Of a DNA stretch of 64,000 nucleotides, positions 19,377-26,884 are shown piece after piece. The stretch is from Nitrospira sp. (GTDB lineage Bacteria > Nitrospirota > Nitrospiria > Nitrospirales > Nitrospiraceae): contig CP092079.1 of the NCBI GenBank assembly GCA_022226955.1, forward strand, positions 3,221,546 through 3,285,545. The letters run 5' to 3'. The notes below the pieces were generated by a model. That model made no database searches. It was not told the origin of the DNA and was given only the letters and a program-made list of their open reading frames with translations. Position 1 is the first letter of the stretch. The number at the start of each line of letters is the position of its first letter. Made by a program: the position numbers and the translations under genes.

Positions 19377-20129
19377 TTATCGCGCGAGCGCGGCGGCCGC
19401 GGCATCGTCGAGCAACCACACCAGCCGTCCGCCGTCCGGTTTTACCTGAGCCGCCGGCAATGCCCGCTCGGCCTGGGTTTCCGGCTGGATGATAGCACGA
19501 ACGGTCTGCGCCTTCCCGGCGCCTGGCACGAGGAACAGTACCATAGTCGCCCGGTTGATCACACCTAGGGTCAGGGTTAAACGAGCAGGAATCCCCTTCG
19601 GCGACAGGCCGACCGCGACCAGACGCTCCCGCTCTGACAATGCCGCCGTTCCAGGAAAGAGCGACGCCGTATGACCGTCCTCTCCCAGGCCAAGAAGAAT
19701 CAGATCCAAGCGGGGAATTTTCGGTGCGGGACTATGCGTGAGGGCCCTGACCGTCCGTTCATACTCCGCCGCGGCCAGGCCGAGGTCTGCGGATTCGCCT
19801 TGCATTCGATGGACCTGCGACGATCCAATCCCCAGTGGGCGGAACAATGCTTCCAGTGCAAGTCCATAGTTGCTATCGGGATGATCCGGTGGAACGCCCC
19901 GTTCGTCGCCAAACAGAAAGATCATGCGCTCCCACTGGCATTGAGTCCTCCATTCGCTGGAGGTCAGCGCTCTGTAGAGCGCTTTGGGAGTCGATCCTCC
20001 AGACAAAGCGACGATGCAGGAGCCCCGAGACCGAATGGCCTGGTCGGTGCTATCCCGAAAAAGGCGGCATGCGTTATCGAGCCAGTCCTGGCCGGGCTGG
20101 CACACCAAGATTTCAGGAGAGGCTGGCAT
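19377..20129 (-). CDS. pgl: 6-phosphogluconolactonase
   Basis: About 250 residues, of the DevB/Pgl type. LSGGSTPKALYRAL near the N-terminus and the family motif GEDGHTASLFPGT are intact. It hydrolyses 6-phosphogluconolactone in the oxidative pentose phosphate pathway. The ATG at 20129 follows the pgi stop (20131-20133); a GTG four codons earlier overlaps pgi by 11 bases and is equally possible. The presence of pgl suggests glucose-6-phosphate dehydrogenase and 6-phosphogluconate dehydrogenase elsewhere in the genome, as neither is in the window. Confidence 0.93.
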   Translation of the reverse strand: MPASPEILVCQPGQDWLDNACRLFRDSTDQAIRSRGSCIVALSGGSTPKALYRALTSSEWRTQCQWERMIFLFGDERGVPPDHPDSNYGLALEALFRPLGIGSSQVHRMQGESADLGLAAAEYERTVRALTHSPAPKIPRLDLILLGLGEDGHTASLFPGTAALSERERLVAVGLSPKGIPARLTLTLGVINRATMVLFLVPGAGKAQTVRAIIQPETQAERALPAAQVKPDGGRLVWLLDDAAAAALAR

Positions 20130-20130
20130 G

Positions 20131-21834
20131 TTACCTGGCACGACGGCTCGATCGTCGCTTCGCCCGTACTACCGGCCGGCTTGTCGGGCGCGACGGAGGA
20201 CAGAGCCGGTTTACGATGGCGTCAACCGTGGCGACCGGGTCGGTTCCAAGCATGACTCGAATCCCGGGGCGGCCATGAGCCTGCAACGATTCAAGGTCGC
20301 CGGTTGCCTGGGCCTTCGCCAATGTGCCGAATGAAAATGGTTGCCCAGGAATCGGAAGATCCGGCGTCATGCGATCAACGAGTTCCAGAAAGACGCCGCT
20401 TGCCGGGCCGCCCTTGTGCAATTGTCCAGTTGAATGCAGGTAGCGCGGGCCATAGCCGAACGTCGTGGTGACACGATGTTGCTGCACCAATGCTTTTCTC
20501 AGACGCCGGATCGCGGCTTCGAGCGGTTTTGAGGGAGTCGTATAGGCCAGAATAGCGACATACGAACCGGCCTGGAGGTGGCCGGCCAGCCCATCGGCCG
20601 CTTGGCGCGGGCGGCTCACCGCTGTCGCGGGCAGCCGGCCGCTGGCTTCATAACCATCGAGTACGCGCCTGGTGTTGTCTTTGCTCTCCTGTACATTAGG
20701 CTGATCGAACGGTTGGATCCCCAGCACATGGCCCGCTACGGCGGTTGCATATTCCCAGCGGAAAAACTCCGCGCCGAGATCGTACATATCGCGAAGCGCA
20801 AAGGTGAGCACAGGATGGCCCGCGCGCATGAGGGCATCGACCTGACGATCCAAGGCCCCGTTGTTTGCGTTCTTCAGCCTGAGATAGATAAAAAATCGAT
20901 CGGCGCCATACCTCTCTGGCGCAAGCACTGGCTCCTGCGCGACGGGCACAATGCCCTTGGTTTCTTTGCCGGTGCTCTCCGCGAGCAATTGCTCCGCCCA
21001 CAGGCCAAAGGTGTCGATGGGTGAGGACGCCAAAACAGTCACCTTGTCCCTCCCGGCTTTGGCGAGCGCCCCCATCGCGACTCCAAGAGAGGCGCCCGGG
21101 TTGTCTTCTATTGAACGCGCCTCGCGGCAGCGGCTGGCCATTTTCCCAGCGCGCTCTAATAACCGGGCAATATCCAGCCCCAGTAAAGCCGCAGGGACCA
21201 ATCCAAACAAGGAGAGCACGGAATACCGCCCGCCGATATCGGGCGGGTTGCTGAAAATCTGCCGAAAGCCGTGCTCCCGCGCCATGGTCTCGAGGCCGGT
21301 GCCCGGATCGGTGATCGCGATGAATTGCTGGCCGCCACGATTGTTCTTCGCCGCTGCCACCAGCTTCCAGAAGTGCGCGAAGAGGGACATGACTTCGATA
21401 GTCCCACCCGACTTGCTGGCTACGAGAAAGAGCGTGCGGGCAGGGCGAATCGACTCGGTCACCAGGCGAATCCATCCCGGCACGGTCGAGTCGAGCACCC
21501 AGAGGCGCGGAGCTCCCTTCTTCGACCCGAACGACGCGCGAAACACCTCGGGGCCGAGGCTGCTGCCACCCATGCCGAGCAACACGACATCTCTGATACC
21601 TTCTTGCTTCGCCGCGACCGTCAACGTCTTCAACGCCTGCACATGCGCAAGCATATCCTCCGGCAGCACCAGCCATCCCAGCCGATTGGTGATTTCAGTG
21701 GGCTCAGGCTTCCAGAGACGATGATCTTTGGCCCACAGCCTCGGGATCACTTGATTACGCACGACCGACTCACTTACCTCTCGGACCAATGCGTCGTACG
21801 GCTTGGCAAGATGCGTTCTAGAAGGGATGGCCAT
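20131..21834 (-). CDS. pgi: glucose-6-phosphate isomerase
   Basis: A 567-residue phosphoglucose isomerase of a divergent long type. Recognisable motifs are LLGMGGSSLGPEVF, ASKSGGTIEVMS, the strong GGRYSVLSLFGL block, and QPFDQPNVQESKDNTR near the catalytic glutamate. It looks like the isomerase half of the bifunctional transaldolase-isomerase proteins of some bacteria, but here no transaldolase domain is attached. It is the first gene of the pgi-pgl-glk-rpiA-aminopeptidase operon, with AAGGAG upstream of its ATG and a good promoter about 60 bases away. Confidence 0.9.
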   Translation of the reverse strand: MAIPSRTHLAKPYDALVREVSESVVRNQVIPRLWAKDHRLWKPEPTEITNRLGWLVLPEDMLAHVQALKTLTVAAKQEGIRDVVLLGMGGSSLGPEVFRASFGSKKGAPRLWVLDSTVPGWIRLVTESIRPARTLFLVASKSGGTIEVMSLFAHFWKLVAAAKNNRGGQQFIAITDPGTGLETMAREHGFRQIFSNPPDIGGRYSVLSLFGLVPAALLGLDIARLLERAGKMASRCREARSIEDNPGASLGVAMGALAKAGRDKVTVLASSPIDTFGLWAEQLLAESTGKETKGIVPVAQEPVLAPERYGADRFFIYLRLKNANNGALDRQVDALMRAGHPVLTFALRDMYDLGAEFFRWEYATAVAGHVLGIQPFDQPNVQESKDNTRRVLDGYEASGRLPATAVSRPRQAADGLAGHLQAGSYVAILAYTTPSKPLEAAIRRLRKALVQQHRVTTTFGYGPRYLHSTGQLHKGGPASGVFLELVDRMTPDLPIPGQPFSFGTLAKAQATGDLESLQAHGRPGIRVMLGTDPVATVDAIVNRLCPPSRPTSRPVVRAKRRSSRRAR

Positions 21835-21888
21835 GTGAGATTCTCCTTGGTTGACCTACCGAAGGATGATGTATCGACAGACTGGCGT

Positions 21889-21917
21889 ATCTTAGGAATC
21901 CATGTCCTAAAACGCAA
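21889..21917 (-). promoter_or_regulatory. promoter with operator-like palindrome for the pgi operon
   Basis: On the minus strand TTGCGT (21912-21917), a 17-base spacer and TAAGAT (21889-21894). The palindrome TTAGGA-N7-TCCTAA (21892-21910) overlaps the -10 and fills the spacer, where a repressor would block RNA polymerase. The regulator is unknown. Confidence 0.55.
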
Positions 21918-21940
21918 TGGGGGCTGACAGAAGCGATTCG

Positions 21941-22588
21941 CTATGGCTCGGAGGGACGGCGGATGATCGCCGGCATCCCATCTACAGTGGACCAGGCTAA
22001 GGACTGGGCCTGTTCGCTCGACAGGGCGATAGTGAGCGTCGGAACGTCATTCGACGATTGATCTCCGCCAAGATGTTGCTTCCAGGTACGGAGGCGCGTC
22101 CAGACCTTCCGGCTCGTCGCACGAATCCATTCCATCGCCCCTTGGTCAGCGGCAGGCTCGATGTCCATCGTCATCTCTGGAGTAAACGACAGTCGATACT
22201 CGGCCGGCATATCGGACAGGGAAATTGGTTCCTGCTCGGTCGTCGCGGACGGATCGATCTTGCGGCGAACCACCGGGGGGCGAGCCATTAAGCGAAAGGT
22301 GCCCGTCAACCGCGGAAGCTCGGCCACCGTCCATGCAGCGATGGAAAGCCGGTGAAGATCCACTCCGCGAGCCTTAATATGGATACCTCCTGACACAAGA
22401 TCGATCACCAGATAGGTTTGAGGCCGCGCCGCCAGCTTGAGCTCCTCTTCGAGGACCCGCGAGCCTTCTTGCAATGCCACAGGATCGTTTGCATCAAGAT
22501 CGGGAAATACCTCGCCTTCGGCGGCCCAGCCGGGAGCCGAGAACAGAAGTAGCATGGAAAAAGCAATGGAGAGGAGCATGGTTAGCAT
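21941..22588 (-). CDS. secreted protein of unknown function
   Basis: About 215 residues with a clear signal peptide (MLTMLLSIAFSMLLLFSAPGWAAEG). The mature protein contains TYLVIDLVSGGIHIKARGVDLHRLSI, reminiscent of the strand-rich start of L,D-transpeptidase domains (compare HYILVDTARNHLYVKR in the upstream gene), but no His/Cys catalytic motif is visible. It could be a non-catalytic relative or partner of the two L,D-transpeptidases encoded upstream on the same strand. Start choice is uncertain: GTG 22603, ATG 22588 or ATG 22579, none with a good ribosome site. Confidence 0.6.
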   Translation of the reverse strand: MLTMLLSIAFSMLLLFSAPGWAAEGEVFPDLDANDPVALQEGSRVLEEELKLAARPQTYLVIDLVSGGIHIKARGVDLHRLSIAAWTVAELPRLTGTFRLMARPPVVRRKIDPSATTEQEPISLSDMPAEYRLSFTPEMTMDIEPAADQGAMEWIRATSRKVWTRLRTWKQHLGGDQSSNDVPTLTIALSSEQAQSLAWSTVDGMPAIIRRPSEP

Positions 22589-22612
22589 CTGCACGAGAAG
22601 CACGAATGAGCG

Positions 22613-22730
22613 GGATGCTGAAACAGTCTGGACGGCAACGCCGCGGCGCGCGAGGAGCCACGTCGTGCGCGGCAGTCCGTTGAGCCTCTGAATGACGCGA
22701 GAACGCCGCTGGAAGATTGCTTCAGCATCC
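22613..22730. repeat. long inverted repeat enclosing GC-rich hairpin sequence
   Basis: GGATGCTGAA (22613-22622) is repeated as the exact reverse complement TTCAGCATCC (22721-22730). With one mismatch the arms extend to 13 bases (GGATGCTGAA-A/G-CA). The ~98 bases between them contain further self-complementary GC-rich tracts (GCCGCG / CGCGGC). It could be a folded RNA in the L,D-transpeptidase transcript, an extended terminator, or a degraded small mobile element. No coding sequence is involved except the extreme 5' end of the next gene. Confidence 0.4.
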
Positions 22731-22732
22731 TG

Positions 22733-23371
22733 CTAGAAGATCATGATCGGAGTCCCCACTCGAGCTAGCTGGTAGACACTTTTCAGATCATCGTCATTGA
22801 GCCTGATGCACCCATGCGTCACGTTCTTCCCGAGCAGCCGGGTATAGAGCGTGCCATGAATAAAGTAGCCTTTGCCGAACCCGAGCGCATAGTCGCCCAG
22901 CACGCCTTGCTCGACCCTGTCGGCGGGATTCTTAGGCACCACGAGTCCTTCTTCAATAAAGGCCCAATCCGGTTTCACCCACGCAGGATGCGTTAATTTT
23001 GACTGCACCGTAAATTCTCCGCGCGGCGTATCGAACACCCACTGGCTATTGCCTTCGCCGGGTTTATCGAGCACCACTCCGCTCCCCGTGGACGCGATCG
23101 CATCCAGCACGATTTCCTGGCTGCGTTTGACATAGAGGTGGTTTCGCGCAGTATCCACAAGAATATAATGTTGACGGGGCGCAAATTGCGCAAGCTGTTT
23201 CTTGAGGCTCTTGTATTGATTTTGCAGCCCCCGAAGCGCGGCGGGATCCGCGGGAGTCGGCTGAGGAACCGAGGCGATGGAGGACTGAAGCGGACTGCTG
23301 CTGTAGGGAATCAGGGCCACAAGCAGGCCAAAGGAAATGGCTGAACCTATAAGAAGAACGAGTCGCTTCAT
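22733..23371 (-). CDS. L,D-transpeptidase (YkuD domain)
   Basis: A 212-residue protein with an N-terminal membrane/signal segment (MKRLVLLIGSAISFGLLVALIPYSS). Next is a short Pro/Ala-rich linker and a YkuD domain with the catalytic block THGCIRLNDDD preceded by GKGYFIHGTL. Such enzymes make 3-3 peptidoglycan cross-links or attach lipoproteins to the wall in the periplasm. Start placed at the ATG at 23371 with AGGCGG upstream. It follows a second L,D-transpeptidase gene by 11 bases, so the two form an operon. Confidence 0.9.
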   Translation of the reverse strand: MKRLVLLIGSAISFGLLVALIPYSSSPLQSSIASVPQPTPADPAALRGLQNQYKSLKKQLAQFAPRQHYILVDTARNHLYVKRSQEIVLDAIASTGSGVVLDKPGEGNSQWVFDTPRGEFTVQSKLTHPAWVKPDWAFIEEGLVVPKNPADRVEQGVLGDYALGFGKGYFIHGTLYTRLLGKNVTHGCIRLNDDDLKSVYQLARVGTPIMIF

Positions 23372-23382
23372 AAGAGCCCGCC

Positions 23383-24528
23383 TCAGATTTCTTCTCCATG
23401 CGCTCCCAGCTGAGCTAAGGCCATGGCAACGGCGTTGCGCCCGGTCAACGCGCCGACGATACTCACCACACTTCCCTGTTCCACCCGTTCGAATAGCGCG
23501 TTCATCTGCGCATTGTCGAGCATGACACATCCCAGTGTTTGTGCCATCAATTCATTTTCGACGCCGTGAATTTCGATCTGGCCTCCGATCTGCTTCGCCA
23601 GAGGAATTCTCCCCGCCTTTTTGCCTTGCACGAATCGACGGCGATCGTCCTGGTTCGGATAGTCCAACACCAATGCTCGATAGAACTGCGTCCGGCCCGC
23701 GCCGCGCTTGTCTGTAATACGGTATTGCCCTTCCGGAGTCGCGCCATCACCCTGGAATTGTTTTTCGCGGATGCCATTGAACCCTAGCCGGACGGGATAT
23801 GATACCACCTTGTGCCCGTTCTTATAGAGAGTCAACATTCTCTCTGCCTTGCTGATGACGATGGCGGTCGATCGGTGTGTGCGGGACCAATCGATCGTCT
23901 GCTGTGCCATGGCCTGCCAGCTGCGGATATGCTGCTCATCCGCATAGCGTCCGAGCTCGCGGGCAAGAAGGGCCGACTGCACGCGCAGGGCTTTGCCCGC
24001 TAAATCGGCGGCGTCCATTGCGCGCCGATAGTCATGCTGGTCATAGAACGACCGGGCCTGCTTCACCAGCAAATCGCTTTGGACGGGTTTTCCACCTAAG
24101 ACAATGCGGCCATCGATGGCATCGATGTGCGACGAGAGCGCGCGCAGCCGTTCTTCTACGCGAAGCACATTCTGCTGCGCGCGCTGCTGCTGCGTTTGTC
24201 GTTCACTATGCAGCTTTGCGAGGGTGCTCCCGCCTTCTTCGTAGAGCCGGCGAAGTTCTGTTTCAAGCTCATTCGCTTCCCACGGCCATCGCACCAGATC
24301 GTCATCCGACTGCACGCGGGCACGGAGCGGCACCCATTGCCGCACAAAACGGGCATATTCTTCAGGAGCGACTTCGGGCGCTTTGAGCGCGACCAGCTGC
24401 TGATCGATCCGATCGATCGCACTGACCAATTCAGGCGGAATGGCTTGGACACAGGCGGACAGCGCTCCCGCCAAGACAAGTCCTTTGACGAGAGCCATCC
24501 AACCGCTTCTCACTGACACGACGGCCAT
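23383..24528 (-). CDS. L,D-transpeptidase-like lipoprotein
   Basis: A 381-residue predicted lipoprotein (lipobox cysteine about C26 in GALSACVQ). The middle is helical with a coiled-coil-like stretch (about 95-150). The C-terminal ~150 residues form a YkuD-type domain: STAIVISKAERMLTLYKNG, GDGATPEGQYRI, IEIHGVE and the cysteine in QTLGCVMLDNAQM. The cysteine block is GCVM rather than the usual GCIR, so the arginine is missing. It may still be active, since ErfK-like variants differ here. Same operon as the other L,D-transpeptidase and the upstream lipoprotein gene. Confidence 0.83.
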   Translation of the reverse strand: MAVVSVRSGWMALVKGLVLAGALSACVQAIPPELVSAIDRIDQQLVALKAPEVAPEEYARFVRQWVPLRARVQSDDDLVRWPWEANELETELRRLYEEGGSTLAKLHSERQTQQQRAQQNVLRVEERLRALSSHIDAIDGRIVLGGKPVQSDLLVKQARSFYDQHDYRRAMDAADLAGKALRVQSALLARELGRYADEQHIRSWQAMAQQTIDWSRTHRSTAIVISKAERMLTLYKNGHKVVSYPVRLGFNGIREKQFQGDGATPEGQYRITDKRGAGRTQFYRALVLDYPNQDDRRRFVQGKKAGRIPLAKQIGGQIEIHGVENELMAQTLGCVMLDNAQMNALFERVEQGSVVSIVGALTGRNAVAMALAQLGAHGEEI

Positions 24529-24542
24529 AAACCAATACTACC

Positions 24543-25163
24543 TCATTTTTTCTTCTGCGCAGAAGGTTTTCCCCTCCCCACTTTTGCCAGCGCGTTCTTC
24601 AACTCCGCAGAAACGGATTGCCCCTTGTCATGGATGGCTTTGGCCTGGGCCTGCGCAGCCGGATAGTCTTCTTTATCGATCGCCAATTGAATCTGATTCA
24701 GCGACGCCTTCAGCGCCTCGACATCGTTCTTAATGGCCTCAAGCGCTGCGCGGTCTTTGCCTACGGGAGCGCCGGCCACAAGCTCAACGGCCGATTTCAC
24801 CGCTTCCTGAGCGACTTGCTGCGCCTGAAGAGCGCCGGCCTTGGCCTCTTCCTTCTTTTTCACGGCGTCGGCCTTCACCAATTCACTGTCGGTCTTGGCA
24901 GAAACCGCCAGCTGTTCGGCTTTCCCATAGTCGCGAAAGAGGGCGAACTTTCCGTCCTGATCCGTTACTTCTTTTTTCATCGCCGTCACGGACGCTTCGA
25001 GCTTGGCGTATTCTTGCGCGCTATAGGTCGCCGCTCCGCTCATCTGTGCGTCTTTCAAGGCCTTTTCGGCCGCGTCGATTTGTTCGGCCGGAGGTTTTGC
25101 ACAGCCGGCGAGCAACATGGCACCGAGCATCAGTGACGCGAGCCGATTGATCGTAATGTTCAT
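24543..25163 (-). CDS. alanine/lysine-rich helical lipoprotein
   Basis: A 206-residue lipoprotein with lipobox LLAGC (Cys about 21) followed by an almost entirely helical sequence rich in Ala, Lys, Glu and Gln (AEKALKDAQ, KADAVKKKEEAKAGALQAQQVAQEAVKSAVE), resembling DUF4398-type periplasmic spacers. It ends in a basic KPSAQKKK tail. Fourteen bases separate its stop from the L,D-transpeptidase lipoprotein start. A periplasmic structural or wall-spacing role beside the L,D-transpeptidases is an inference. Confidence 0.7.
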   Translation of the reverse strand: MNITINRLASLMLGAMLLAGCAKPPAEQIDAAEKALKDAQMSGAATYSAQEYAKLEASVTAMKKEVTDQDGKFALFRDYGKAEQLAVSAKTDSELVKADAVKKKEEAKAGALQAQQVAQEAVKSAVELVAGAPVGKDRAALEAIKNDVEALKASLNQIQLAIDKEDYPAAQAQAKAIHDKGQSVSAELKNALAKVGRGKPSAQKKK

Positions 25164-25274
25164 CGTAGACTCCTTATGGTTCGAACGGAGGGACTGCTGA
25201 GCTCGCTGCGTATTTCTGGCCGCTCACCGAAGATGAGCGACCTTCTCGGCCCGGAACGCAAGGAAGGAGAAAAC

Positions 25275-25520
25275 TTAGCCGTTTTTCTTTTCCTTACCCT
25301 TCTTTTTACCTTTGCCGCCCTTCTTTCCCTTTTTGGTCTTCTTTTCCTTTTCTCCATCCACTTTCTTTTCGGTTTCAGCCGGAGCGCCCGCCGTAGGCGC
25401 AGCAGGAGCTGGGGCAGCTGGCTCTGCAACTGGAGCGGTTTCTTGCGCATGCAGATAGGGGCCGGTTGAGAACATAGCAGTGACCATAAGCGCCAGCAGG
25501 CTTGCTAAAATTCTACCCAT
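25275..25520 (-). CDS. small exported protein with lysine-rich tail
   Basis: An 81-residue protein. It has a signal peptide (MGRILASLLALMVTAMFSTGPYLHA) and an Ala/Pro-rich linker (about 26-48). The final third is extremely lysine- and glycine-rich (repeats of KKGKKGGKGKKK). The start is fixed by AGGAGGG about 7 bases before the ATG at 25520. The tail could bind acidic polymers such as lipopolysaccharide or nucleic acid, but that is speculative. The first minus-strand gene left of the strand switch; it may be transcribed with the lipoprotein/L,D-transpeptidase genes, 111 bases downstream. Confidence 0.7.
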   Translation of the reverse strand: MGRILASLLALMVTAMFSTGPYLHAQETAPVAEPAAPAPAAPTAGAPAETEKKVDGEKEKKTKKGKKGGKGKKKGKEKKNG

Positions 25521-25941
25521 GAAAGAAACCCTCCTGTAGTGTAATTGGTTGGGCATGGATGATTCGCCGAAGCATCGAATCTACCACCAAGCAGTCAAAG
25601 CAATAGCGTGTTCATTTACAAGCATATGGCAAGCTTAGTGCCATACTCATTTCTCACATGTAAGACCAATATCCACAGGGAAACCGCTATTTGTCAAATA
25701 ATTAGGATTGTCAGAGGAGTGCGGCGCTGTGGCACTCTGGCCGCTGAAGACACAAAACCGCCTCAGAAGTGAATGTTTACAGGGCGATGCCTGCCCCCAG
25801 CAATGTGGATGCATTCGTCCTATGAATTAATCTCTGGATTAATATTTTTTGACGCCTGGGAGAAATTGACACCTGGGTGCATGGCCAATATAATGCCGAG
25901 CTCGATTACTTCAACGAACTGCGATGTCCAGGGGGATTGTT
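25521..25941. other. strand-switch intergenic region; weak oriC candidate
   Basis: About 420 gene-free bases separating minus-strand genes on the left from a 20-kb run of plus-strand genes. It contains two DnaA-box-like 9-mers: ATATCCACA (25669-25677, one mismatch to TTATCCACA) and GCATCCACA on the minus strand (25804-25812). There is also an AT-rich block (25821-25851) and a direct repeat TTGAC(G/A)CCTGGG (25849-25860 and 25866-25877). The rpmH-rnpA-yidC-mnmEG-parAB neighbourhood is origin-proximal in many bacteria. Against it, dnaA is not in the window and only two imperfect boxes are present. Confidence 0.35.
25866..25894 (+). promoter_or_regulatory. perfect consensus sigma70 promoter of rpmH
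   Basis: TTGACA (25866-25871), exactly 17 bases, TATAAT (25889-25894). Both hexamers match the consensus fully, as expected for a ribosomal protein gene. The -35 lies within the second copy of the repeat TTGACACCTGGG. Confidence 0.9.
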
Positions 25942-26079
25942 ATGTCTTTTACGTCTCAGCAGCCTTCCAATCTGAAAAAAAAGCGTGAGCATGGTTTTCG
26001 TAAGCGAATGAGCACAAAGAACGGACGGAAGGTCCTGGCTCGCCGCCGCGCAAAAGGCCGCGCTCGTCTGGCCGTCTAA
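25942..26079 (+). CDS. rpmH: ribosomal protein bL34
   Basis: A 45-residue protein that matches bL34 throughout: it starts [19 protein letters not shown] and continues with [21 protein letters not shown], ending ARLAV. It is a structural protein of the large ribosomal subunit. GGGGGAT precedes the ATG. It is followed, after an unusually long gap of 197 bases, by rnpA. Confidence 0.98.
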   Translation: MSFTSQQPSNLKKKREHGFRKRMSTKNGRKVLARRRAKGRARLAV

Positions 26080-26276
26080 CGTTTTGTATTTCAGATACCG
26101 TTGAGGGGGCTGGATTCGTGGGCTTGCCTATGGCTTGCCTGCTGAGGTGCTTGAGCGCAAAGCAAAGAGAAGGTCGATGCTTTTTCTTTCGCTCTGCGTG
26201 ATGTGGCTGTCTATCCGACTCCTGCCGATTACTGCCTCCAACGAAATTATACGCACATCCTGGTGGGCATCGCGAT

Positions 26277-26639
26277 ATGAGCTCACGAGCCAGAACCGGC
26301 CCCATGTTCTTACGAGTCAGTCGGGATATTGAACAAGTGAAACGCCATGGGCGTCGCAGCTCAACGCAATATTTCAATTTGCTGGCGAGCCGGGCGGAGC
26401 ATTCTGTGAGCCAGGTGGGAATCGTGGTCGGCAGGCGATTTGGTAATGCCGTCACGCGCAATCGGTCCAAGCGGCGATTCCGAGAACTCGTCAGAGCCAT
26501 TTATCCAGACTTGATTCCAGGCTACCATCTGCTCGTATTCCCCAAGCGAGACGTCCTGACTCTTTCCTTCGGCGAGCTGAAGGAATTATGGACCGCCACG
26601 CTGTCCAAGCATCGCCTTCTGACCACGAGGCCGATTTAG
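26277..26639 (+). CDS. rnpA: ribonuclease P protein component
   Basis: A 120-residue RnpA, the protein cofactor of RNase P for tRNA 5' maturation. The family signature is intact: VGIVVGRRFGNAVTRNRSKRRFRELVR, with VKRHGRRSSTQYFNLL before it. The reading frame is open back to about 26202 but the first ATG is at 26277, giving MSSRARTGPMFLRVSRDI. No strong ribosome site is seen there. The stop lies one base before the yidD ATG. Confidence 0.93.
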   Translation: MSSRARTGPMFLRVSRDIEQVKRHGRRSSTQYFNLLASRAEHSVSQVGIVVGRRFGNAVTRNRSKRRFRELVRAIYPDLIPGYHLLVFPKRDVLTLSFGELKELWTATLSKHRLLTTRPI

Positions 26640-26640
26640 T

Positions 26641-26853
26641 ATGCGCCGGCTTCTCCTAGGACTGATTCAAGGCTACCGATATGTGATCTCACCATGGTTA
26701 GGTCCGGCATGCCGGTTCGATCCGACCTGTTCTCAATATGCCATGGATGCCATCAGCCAACGAGGCTGCCTGGAGGGCTTGGGACTGACTGTGATCCGCT
26801 TGCTCAAATGCCATCCCTTTCATGCCGGTGGGTTCGACCCGGTTAAAAAATAA
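26641..26853 (+). CDS. yidD: membrane protein insertion efficiency factor YidD
   Basis: A 70-residue protein with the full family pattern: LIQGYRYVISPWLGPACRFDPTCSQYA and KCHPFHAGGFDPVKK. It assists YidC/Sec membrane insertion from the cytoplasmic face. It lies directly between rnpA and yidC, its normal place. Confidence 0.96.
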   Translation: MRRLLLGLIQGYRYVISPWLGPACRFDPTCSQYAMDAISQRGCLEGLGLTVIRLLKCHPFHAGGFDPVKK

Positions 26854-26884
26854 CGCAACGCTAATGCAGAAAGCACGTATCTAG

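Noticed and set aside
20696-21676. 326-codon minus-strand frame inside pgi
   Set aside because: Alternative frame of the pgi gene, which has clear motifs; Arg/Gly-rich composition, no ribosome site.
22613-22730. Inverted repeat considered as insertion sequence ends
   Set aside because: Only about 98 bases between the arms, no transposase and no target duplication seen; reported as a repeat only.
26135-26332. 65-codon frame in the rpmH-rnpA gap
   Set aside because: No ribosome site, overlaps the rnpA start, and the translation has no known features; the gap is more likely untranslated leader.
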